Positions 1 through 4,704 of a stretch of DNA of 5,916 nucleotides are shown here, in pieces (position 1 is the stretch's first letter; each line of letters begins with the position of its first letter). The notes beneath the pieces are model-generated. The model was not told the DNA's origin. It was given only the letters and a program-made list of their open reading frames with translations, and did no database searches. Origin of the DNA: DATMRS01 sp035566015 (GTDB lineage: Bacteria > Pseudomonadota > Alphaproteobacteria > Sphingomonadales > Sphingomonadaceae). The stretch covers positions 1 to 5,916 of the forward strand of contig DATMRS010000001.1 of the NCBI GenBank assembly GCA_035566015.1. Reading direction: 5' to 3'. Made by a program: the position numbers and the translations under genes.

Positions 1-659
1 ATATACGCATCGTCGAATTCGGTGCGCATCTTCTCGGCATTGGTGATGAAGTAGGGGGAGATATAGCCGCGATCGAACTGCATGCCTTCGACGACATCGA
101 GTTCGGTTTCGAGCGACTTGGCTTCCTCGACGGTGATGACGCCCTCGTTGCCGACCTTCTGCATGGCCTTGGCGAGGTAGTCGCCGATTTCCTTGTCGCC
201 GTTGGCCGAGATGGTGCCGACCTGGGCGATCTCGTCGTTCGAGGTGACCTTCTTGGAGTTGGACTTCAGGTGCTCGACGACGGCTTCGACGGCGAGGTCG
301 ATGCCGCGCTTCAGGTCCATCGGGTTCATGCCGGCGGCAACCGACTTGGCGCCTTCGCGCACGATGGCCTGGGCCAGCACGGTCGCGGTGGTGGTGCCGT
401 CGCCGGCCAGATCGTTGGTCCGCGAAGCGACTTCGCGCACCATCTGCGCGCCCATATTCTCGAACTTGTCCTTAAGCTCGATTTCCTTGGCGACCGTCAC
501 ACCGTCCTTGGTGATGCGCGGCGCGCCGAAGCTCTTGTCGATGACGACGTTGCGGCCCTTCGGACCCAGCGTGACCTTCACCGCATCGGCAAGGATGTCG
601 ACGCCGCGCAGGATGCGCTCCCGGGCGTCACGCGAAAACTTGACGTCTTTCGCTGCCAT
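1..659 (-). CDS. groEL: Chaperonin GroEL (Hsp60), N-terminal 219 residues, cut by window edge
   Basis: GroEL forms the double-ring ATP-driven folding chamber of the cytoplasm, capped by GroES. The reading frame starts MAAKDVKFSRDARERIL and continues without a stop to the left edge, so only about 40% of a usual ~545-residue protein is present. Residue numbering matches E. coli GroEL: LGPKGRNVV at 31-39 and GDGTTTATVLA at 86-96 form the nucleotide site, with the ATPase residues D52 (in KDG) and D87. The apical domain begins near 191, with substrate-contact residues Y199, Y203 and F204 in YISPYFITN. The start is supported by AGAGGA at 670-675, 10 bases upstream. The gene lies 66 bases downstream of groES and is presumably cotranscribed from the CIRCE-controlled promoter. 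No hairpin able to uncouple the two genes is obvious in the spacer. Identification is essentially certain; the C-terminus cannot be judged. Confidence 0.98.
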   Translation of the reverse strand, partial: MAAKDVKFSRDARERILRGVDILADAVKVTLGPKGRNVVIDKSFGAPRITKDGVTVAKEIELKDKFENMGAQMVREVASRTNDLAGDGTTTATVLAQAIVREGAKSVAAGMNPMDLKRGIDLAVEAVVEHLKSNSKKVTSNDEIAQVGTISANGDKEIGDYLAKAMQKVGNEGVITVEEAKSLETELDVVEGMQFDRGYISPYFITNAEKMRTEFDDAY

Positions 660-725
660 GATCTCTCTATCCTCTGTCTAGATTTTGAAAATTCGTGAGA
701 AGTGCGGAGATATTCCGGGGCGGCT

Positions 726-1013
726 TCAGCCGACGATGCCCAGAATATCGCTTTCCTTCATGATCAGCAGATCCTTGCCATCGATCTTGACCTCGGTGCC
801 GGACCATTTGCCGAACAGGATGCGATCGCCCGCCTTGACATCGAGCGGAACCACCTTGCCATCTTCGCTCTTGGCACCGCTGCCAACGGCGACGACTTCG
901 CCCTCCTGGGGCTTTTCCTGCGCGGTGTCGGGGATGATGATGCCGCCGGCCGTCTTCTCCTCGGCCTCGACACGGCGAACGAGCACACGATCGTGCAACG
1001 GACGGAAACCCAT
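726..1013 (-). CDS. groES: Co-chaperonin GroES (Hsp10)
   Basis: GroES forms the heptameric lid of the GroEL chamber. The product is 95 residues, the normal length, beginning MGFRPLHDRVLVRRVEAEEK and ending DILGIVG. The mobile loop that docks on GroEL carries GGIII at 23-27, equivalent to GGIVL in E. coli. Other family hallmarks are the PLHDRVLV strand at 5-12, the GxGA segment GSGAKSEDGKVVPLDVKAGDRILFG and the final IMKESDILGIVG. The ATG is preceded by AAGGAAAGG with an 8-base spacer (1022-1030), which fixes this start. The frame stays open upstream to 1223, but that extension would run through the CIRCE operator and promoter and resembles nothing in the family. groES is first in the operon, followed by groEL. 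Expression is expected to be heat-inducible through HrcA, and possibly sigma-32. Confidence 0.98.
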   Translation of the reverse strand: MGFRPLHDRVLVRRVEAEEKTAGGIIIPDTAQEKPQEGEVVAVGSGAKSEDGKVVPLDVKAGDRILFGKWSGTEVKIDGKDLLIMKESDILGIVG

Positions 1014-1079
1014 GCGTGCTACCTTTCCTTCTCGAACGGGGGGCCACGCCCGCCCGTCTTCCTCTTTGCGAACTGATTG

Positions 1080-1106
1080 TTGGCACTCGCCATCGGTGAG
1101 TGCCAA
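1080..1106. promoter_or_regulatory. CIRCE operator (HrcA binding site) of groESL
   Basis: A perfect inverted repeat, TTGGCACTC, then 9 bases, then GAGTGCCAA. It fits the CIRCE consensus TTAGCACTC-N9-GAGTGCTAA except for one symmetric, compensating change in each arm (A to G and T to C), so the dyad remains perfect. CIRCE is the operator for the heat-shock repressor HrcA. It lies 66 bases upstream of the groES ATG, right at the transcription start predicted from the adjacent promoter, so bound HrcA would block initiation. The repeat would also form a stem in the groES 5' leader. Confidence 0.96.
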
Positions 1107-1112
1107 CGGCAG

Positions 1113-1141
1113 CCATATGGACGCTTGCCGCGCGAGGTCAA
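1113..1141 (-). promoter_or_regulatory. Likely groESL promoter
   Basis: On the minus strand TTGACC (1136-1141) is followed after 17 bases by ATATGG (1113-1118), or after 16 by CATATG. The predicted start, about 7 bases further on, falls at the edge of CIRCE near 1106, the usual arrangement for HrcA-controlled groE promoters. The CCATAT around the -10 also resembles alphaproteobacterial sigma-32 -10 elements, so heat-shock sigma use is possible. The boxes are read by eye; the position relative to CIRCE is the main support. Confidence 0.65.
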
Positions 1142-1213
1142 CCCCCTTGTCGCAGAGAAGAATAAAGGGATGGTTCGCCCCGCCATTTACACCCGTCCGG
1201 CGCTGCGATAGCT

Positions 1214-1225
1214 CCTTGGCCAAGG
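1214..1225. promoter_or_regulatory. 12-bp perfect palindrome in the sppA leader
   Basis: CCTTGGCCAAGG is a perfect dyad lying 7 bases before the sppA ribosome binding site (GAGGA, 1233-1237). It could be an operator or just a chance palindrome in GC-rich DNA. A weak promoter-like pair, TTTACA (1186-1191) and GATAGC (1207-1212), lies just upstream with a short 15-base spacer, and I would not rely on it. This is the only structure I see on the sppA side of the groES-sppA intergenic region. Confidence 0.25.
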
Positions 1226-1243
1226 CGATGGCGAGGATGTGAC

Positions 1244-3124
1244 ATGCGGCTGCTACGGGGATTCTGGGCGCTGCTCGTCGGCATCAAGGACCTGCTGGTC
1301 CTCCTCTTCATGCTCCTGTTCTTCGGCTTGCTCTATGCGGCGCTGACGCTTTCACCAAACCCCCGCACCTCGGGCGGCGGCGCGCTGCTGGTCGATCTCG
1401 ACGGCAGCCTGGTCGAGCAGCCGGCGCCGGTCGATCCGATGCGCGCAATCGCCGGGTCCAACCCGGTCACGCGCGAATATCGCCTGCGCGATGTCGTCCG
1501 CGCGATCGACGCGGCCGCCAACGATGATGCGATCAAGGCTGTCGTGCTCGATCTCGACAGCTTCACCGGCGGTGGGCAAACCGCGATCGAGGCGGCGGCG
1601 CGCGCGGTGGATCGGGTGCGCCATGCCGGCAAGCCCGTATTGGCCTTCGCGACCGGCTATACCGATGGCGGCTATCTGCTGGCCTCGCATGCGAGCGAGG
1701 TCTGGCTCGATCCGCAAGGCGCCGTGCTGCTGCGCGGTCGCGGCGGCGAACAGCTCTATTATAAAGGTCTACTCGACAAGCTCGGTGTCGACGTCAACGT
1801 CTATCGCGTCGGCCGCTTCAAGTCGGCCGTGGAGCCGTTCACGCGCACCGACCAATCGGATGAGGCGCGCAAGGCCAACCAGGCGCTTGCCGATTCGCTG
1901 TGGCGCACCTGGCTGGACAACGTGCAACGCGCCCGGCCGGCCGCGAAACTCACTGCCTATGTCACCTCGCCCGAAAAGGCGGTTGCTGCCGCCGATGGGG
2001 ATACGGCGAGGGCCGCCGAGATGGCGGGGCTGGTCGATCGCATCGGCGACCGGATCGCCTTTGGCAAGCATGTCGCCGAGATTGCCGGCACCGATCGCCG
2101 GCAGCCGGGCGCCTATCGCGCGATCCCGCTCGACAGTTGGATCGCTAACCATCCCGAAACGCATAAAGGCCCTCTGATCGGGGTGCTGACCGTCGCCGGC
2201 ACGATCGTCGACGGCCATGCCGCGGCGGGCACGGCGGGCGGCGAGACGGTCGCGCGCCTGTTGCTGAACGAACTGGCGAAGAATCGGATCAAGGCGCTCG
2301 TCGTCAGGATCGATTCGCCCGGCGGATCGGTGACGGCATCCGAACGCATCCATTCGGCGATCGTCCAGGCGAAGGCCAAGGGGCTGCCTGTGGTCGTCTC
2401 GATGGGCTCCGTCGCGGCGAGCGGCGGTTATTGGGTGGCGACGACGGGCGACATCATTTTTGCCGAGCCGTCGACCATTACCGGATCGATCGGCGTTTTC
2501 GGCCTCATCCCCACCTTCAAGGGTACGCTCCAGAAGCTCGGCTTGTCGGTGGATGGCGTGAAGACCACGCCGCTCTCGGGCGAGCCCGATGTATATCGCG
2601 GCACCTCCCCCACCTTCGATTCGCTCATCCAGACGGGGATCGAGCGCGTCTATCGCCGTTTCACCAGCCTCGTCGCGGCATCGCGCCACATGACCGTCGC
2701 CGACGTCGACGCAATCGGGCAAGGCCGGGTCTGGGCCGGCGCCGAGGCGCAGCGGATCGGGCTGGTCGACCGTTTCGGCGGTCTCGACGAGGCCATCGCC
2801 GAAGCAGCGCGGCGCGCGAAGCTCGATCCCGCGAAGGTGTCCGCGCTCCATATCGAGAAGGAGCCGGGCTGGGCCGGCAAGCTCCTCGCGACGCTCACGC
2901 GCAGCCGTCCCGACGAAGAAAGCGATTCCGCGCCGCATGACGCCTGGACGATGATCGCCCAACGCCCCGCGCGTGATATCGCGACCGCACTCGCCGATAT
3001 TCAGGGAATGGCGGCGGGTCCGGTCATCCAGGCGCGTTGCCTCGAATGCCCCGTCACCGGCGCACCGCGCATGCCGGAGAAGGGCTGGGCGATCCCGTTG
3101 CTGACGGCAGTCGGGCTACGGTGA
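1244..3124 (+). CDS. sppA: Signal peptide peptidase SppA, long (67K) type
   Basis: SppA is an inner-membrane serine protease that cleaves leftover signal peptides after their release by signal peptidase. The 626-residue length matches the duplicated long form, two S49 domains in one chain. A single N-terminal membrane anchor spans about residues 16-37 (DLLVLLFMLLFFGLLYAALT). The N-terminal domain carries the catalytic lysine, K193 in GRFKSAVEPFTR. The C-terminal domain carries the nucleophile, S393 in SMGSVAASGGYW, preceded by RIDSPGGSV at 355-363. The two residues are 200 apart, as are K209 and S409 of E. coli SppA. TGSIGVFG at 413-420 is also typical. The ATG has GAGGA six bases upstream. 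The tail ends in a soluble stretch with CLEC at 599-602. The stop codon overlaps the start of the acetyltransferase gene, which suggests cotranscription and translational coupling. sppA is divergent from groES. Confidence 0.96.
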   Translation: MRLLRGFWALLVGIKDLLVLLFMLLFFGLLYAALTLSPNPRTSGGGALLVDLDGSLVEQPAPVDPMRAIAGSNPVTREYRLRDVVRAIDAAANDDAIKAVVLDLDSFTGGGQTAIEAAARAVDRVRHAGKPVLAFATGYTDGGYLLASHASEVWLDPQGAVLLRGRGGEQLYYKGLLDKLGVDVNVYRVGRFKSAVEPFTRTDQSDEARKANQALADSLWRTWLDNVQRARPAAKLTAYVTSPEKAVAAADGDTARAAEMAGLVDRIGDRIAFGKHVAEIAGTDRRQPGAYRAIPLDSWIANHPETHKGPLIGVLTVAGTIVDGHAAAGTAGGETVARLLLNELAKNRIKALVVRIDSPGGSVTASERIHSAIVQAKAKGLPVVVSMGSVAASGGYWVATTGDIIFAEPSTITGSIGVFGLIPTFKGTLQKLGLSVDGVKTTPLSGEPDVYRGTSPTFDSLIQTGIERVYRRFTSLVAASRHMTVADVDAIGQGRVWAGAEAQRIGLVDRFGGLDEAIAEAARRAKLDPAKVSALHIEKEPGWAGKLLATLTRSRPDEESDSAPHDAWTMIAQRPARDIATALADIQGMAAGPVIQARCLECPVTGAPRMPEKGWAIPLLTAVGLR

Positions 3125-3672
3125 GCCTGGTCCTGCGGGCAGCGACCCTCGCCGATGCGGGGACGATCGCGGCGATCTACGCGCCTTATGTAACCGACAC
3201 GACGATCACCTTCGAGATTGACGCGCCCGACGCAGCCGCCATGGCGGCCCGGATCGAGGCAGCGGCGAACAACGCCTATCCCTGGCTCGTCGCCGAGCAG
3301 GACGGGACGGTCCTCGGCTATGCTCATGCCAGCCGCTATCGCGAGCGCGCCGCCTATCGCTGGGTCTGCGAGACGGGCATCTATCTGGCACGCGAGGCGA
3401 CCGGCCGGCGCATCGGCGGCAAGCTTTACGAGGCTCTGCTCGATACGCTGGAAGAGTGGGGCTATGTCGCCGCGATCAGCGTGATCGCGCTTCCCAATCG
3501 GCCGAGCGTGAAACTGCACGAGCGGCTGGGCTTTGAACCCATCGGCGTCCAACCGCGCATCGGATTCAAGAAAGGCGTCTGGTGTGACGTCGGCTTTTGG
3601 CAACTCGATCTGGCGCCCCGTCGCAAGGACCAGACCGAACCCGCGCCGCCCGCCGATCAGATCCGCCGATAG
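3121..3672 (+). CDS. GNAT N-acetyltransferase, phosphinothricin/methionine-sulfone acetyltransferase-like
   Basis: This is an acetyl-CoA-dependent N-acetyltransferase of the Pat/Bar/MnaT group, whose members acetylate phosphinothricin, methionine sulfoximine, methionine sulfone or related amino acids. I read a GTG start inside the sppA stop (GTGA), giving 183 residues, the usual family length, with RAATLADAGTIAAIYAPYV at the right place. An upstream in-frame ATG at 3037 would add 28 unrelated residues over sppA. The acetyl-CoA loop is ATGRRIGGKLYEALLD (93-108). VIALPNRPSVKLHERLGF (121-138) and GVWCDVGFWQLDL (152-164) are group hallmarks. E84 and H133 are 49 apart, the spacing I recall for the Glu/His pair of Bar. 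No clear Shine-Dalgarno precedes the GTG, which fits coupling to sppA. The last 16 bases overlap trmB tail to tail. The true substrate cannot be told from sequence; herbicide resistance should not be assumed. Confidence 0.88.
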   Translation: MSLVLRAATLADAGTIAAIYAPYVTDTTITFEIDAPDAAAMAARIEAAANNAYPWLVAEQDGTVLGYAHASRYRERAAYRWVCETGIYLAREATGRRIGGKLYEALLDTLEEWGYVAAISVIALPNRPSVKLHERLGFEPIGVQPRIGFKKGVWCDVGFWQLDLAPRRKDQTEPAPPADQIRR

Positions 3673-4337
3673 CGGAAATACCACACCTCACGTCCCTCCC
3701 GCCGGGCCTTCGCTTCATAGCGCGTCTCGGGCCAATCGGTGGGACGGACGAGGAAGTCGGCGGGGCGTTCGGCCAGCCATTCGAAATCAGGGCGCTGGTC
3801 CATCACCATCATCGCCCAGCGGCAATAGACCGGATGATCGGTGCCGAAGCGAAACTCCCCTCCCCGCTTCAGCTTCGCCGCGATCAGCGCGATCGGGCCG
3901 TGATTCATGAAGCGCCGCTTGGCGTGGCGTGCCTTCGGCCAGGGATCGGGGTGGAGCAGATAGGCACGATCGAGCGAACCGTCCGGCAAGCGCTCAAGCA
4001 CGTCGAGCGCATCGCCATGGTGAATGCGGATGTTGGCGAGATTCTCGTCGCGCACATGTTGCAAGGCGCCGATTACGCCGTCGAGGAAGGGTTCGCAGCC
4101 AATGAAGCCGTGGCCCGGGCGCATCGCGGCCTGGCCCGCCATATGCTCGCCCTTGCCGAAGCCGATCTCCAGTTCCAGCGGCCGCGTGTCATCGAAGAGC
4201 GCCGGGGCATCGATCGGCCCCGTCTCGGGCACGGAAACCTTCGGAAGCAGAGTCTCGACGAGCGCCGACTGCGCCGCACGCAGCCGATGCCCCTGGCGAC
4301 GGCCATAGAGACGGCGGATCGTGGTGGGATCGTTCAT
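3657..4337 (-). CDS. trmB: tRNA (guanine-N7-)-methyltransferase TrmB
   Basis: TrmB uses SAM to form m7G at position 46 of the tRNA variable loop. With ATG at 4337 the product is 226 residues, starting MNDPTTIRRLYGRRQGHRL. The Rossmann SAM-binding motif is ELEIGFGKGEH (55-65), followed by GCEPF (80-84) and GDALDVL (108-114). The catalytic and tRNA-contact block is LLHPDPWPKARHAKRR (127-142), corresponding to PDPWHKARHNKRR in E. coli. GTDHPVY (165-171) and TRYEAKARREGREVW (205-219) complete the family pattern. A GTG at 4391 in the same frame would add 18 residues, but it sits inside a terminator hairpin, so I prefer the ATG. No good Shine-Dalgarno and no promoter are visible in the 29 bases between the terminator U-tract and the ATG. 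metK, which makes its cofactor, lies one small gene upstream on the same strand. Confidence 0.95.
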   Translation of the reverse strand: MNDPTTIRRLYGRRQGHRLRAAQSALVETLLPKVSVPETGPIDAPALFDDTRPLELEIGFGKGEHMAGQAAMRPGHGFIGCEPFLDGVIGALQHVRDENLANIRIHHGDALDVLERLPDGSLDRAYLLHPDPWPKARHAKRRFMNHGPIALIAAKLKRGGEFRFGTDHPVYCRWAMMVMDQRPDFEWLAERPADFLVRPTDWPETRYEAKARREGREVWYFRYRRI

Positions 4338-4366
4338 GGTACGCCGCGCTTGCCCCGGCAGCGGCC

Positions 4367-4396
4367 AAAAGAAAAGGGCCGTGCGTGACACGGCCC
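4367..4396 (-). terminator. Intrinsic terminator after the small secreted-protein gene
   Basis: Read on the minus strand, an 8-bp perfect stem GGGCCGTG/CACGGCCC with a 5-base loop TCACG (stem-loop 4376-4396) is followed directly by TTTTCTTTT (4367-4375). This is a strong Rho-independent terminator in the minus direction only, since the plus strand has no T-run after the stem. It lies 29 bases downstream of the small gene's stop codon and 29 bases before the trmB ATG, so it separates the two. A weaker 5-bp alternative, CGGCC pairing with GGCCG across the U-run, would compete with the 3' arm; I regard it as incidental. Confidence 0.85.
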
Positions 4397-4425
4397 CAGA
4401 CGATCACACCAGGGAGAGCAGGAAA

Positions 4426-4623
4426 TTATATCGGCTTGGCACCAGGCATTCCGCATTTCACGAATTTGCCCTTGATGTCCTTGCAGCGCACCGGCGCTTT
4501 CTTGGCGGGCGGACATTTGATGAACTTGCCCTTTGCATCCTTGCATGGGGCAGCGAGCGTGGGAGCCGCGCCTCCGGCGATCAATCCGAAAGCAAGGGCG
4601 GCGGAGACGAGAAGATGGCGCAA
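4426..4623 (-). CDS. Small secreted protein with two CKDxKGKFxKC repeats
   Basis: Function unknown. I read a TTG start at 4623 because a strong Shine-Dalgarno AAGGAG (4631-4636) lies 7 bases upstream; the product is 65 residues. MRHLLVSAALAFGLIAGGAA then PTLA-AP is a typical Sec signal peptide, probably cut after A24 or A25, leaving about 40 residues in the periplasm or outside. The mature part is very basic and contains two copies of C-K-D-x-K-G-K-F-x-K-C: C27-C37 and C47-C57, a 20-residue period. The four cysteines suggest one disulfide per repeat or metal binding, but no known site is matched. A longer reading from TTG at 4674 would add 17 residues without a ribosome site and hide the signal peptide. 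The gene has its own candidate promoter and a terminator. Similar short lysine-rich repeat proteins occur in proteobacteria as hypothetical proteins, to my recollection. Confidence 0.82.
   Translation of the reverse strand: MRHLLVSAALAFGLIAGGAAPTLAAPCKDAKGKFIKCPPAKKAPVRCKDIKGKFVKCGMPGAKPI
4453..4545 (-). repeat. Two 33-bp coding repeats, 60-bp period
   Basis: The codons for the two CKDxKGKFxKC units occupy 4513-4545 and 4453-4485. By eye 25 of 33 bases agree. Of the eight differences, three are synonymous third-base changes (GAT/GAC, AAG/AAA, TGT/TGC) and five lie in the two variable codons. The conserved protein positions with drifting codons point to an old internal duplication kept by selection on the peptide rather than a recent slippage event. 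Confidence 0.85.
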
Positions 4624-4630
4624 TGCAGTT

Positions 4631-4636
4631 CTCCTT
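4631..4636 (-). promoter_or_regulatory. Strong Shine-Dalgarno that fixes the TTG start of the small gene
   Basis: AAGGAG on the minus strand lies 7 bases before the TTG at 4621-4623. No ATG or GTG in this frame offers a comparable site, and the resulting protein begins exactly with a signal peptide, so this site decides the start. Confidence 0.85.
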
Positions 4637-4645
4637 CCGCCGCCC

Positions 4646-4674
4646 CTTTTATCGGGACCCGATTCGCTTCTCAA
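4646..4674 (-). promoter_or_regulatory. Candidate promoter of the small gene, with palindromic spacer
   Basis: On the minus strand TTGAGA (4669-4674, 5 of 6 to TTGACA) and TAAAAG (4646-4651, 4 of 6 to TATAAT) are 17 bases apart. The predicted start near 4639 would leave a leader of about 16 bases containing the Shine-Dalgarno. The spacer holds the near-perfect dyad ATCGGG-A-CCCGAT (4651-4663), a possible operator. It lies between metK's stop and the small gene. The boxes were read by eye in a short interval and are not proof of activity. Confidence 0.45.
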
Positions 4675-4704
4675 ATGAACTCCTGTTCAGGAAAGAAGCG
4701 CCCC

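Noticed and set aside
660..725. AT-rich dyad ATTTT-G-AAAAT in the groES-groEL spacer as a processing or attenuation site
   Set aside because: Arms are only five A/T pairs with a one-base loop, too weak to form a stable hairpin.
1014..1223. 70-codon N-terminal extension of groES (start at 1223)
   Set aside because: It would cover the CIRCE operator and promoter and is absent from the GroES family. The ATG at 1013 has its own ribosome site and gives the exact family length.
1769..2962. 397-codon open frame on the minus strand, antisense to sppA
   Set aside because: Shadow frame of sppA: Arg/Gly/Asp-rich sequence without domain signatures and no ribosome binding site. The sppA frame has all catalytic motifs.
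3037..3120. Upstream ATG start for the GNAT acetyltransferase
   Set aside because: The extra 28 residues overlap sppA and do not match the family N-terminus, and there is no ribosome site before the ATG. The GTG at 3121 gives a standard-length protein.
3597..4388. 263-codon open frame on the plus strand opposite trmB
   Set aside because: Antisense shadow of trmB with no recognisable motif; trmB is clearly the coding strand.
4624..4674. TTG at 4674 as start of the small secreted protein
   Set aside because: It has no Shine-Dalgarno, puts 17 polar residues before the signal peptide and coincides with the candidate -35 box.
4681..4695. TCCTG-AA-CAGGA inverted repeat just after metK as a terminator
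   Set aside because: The loop is only two bases, the stem is short and no T-run follows; not a credible intrinsic terminator.
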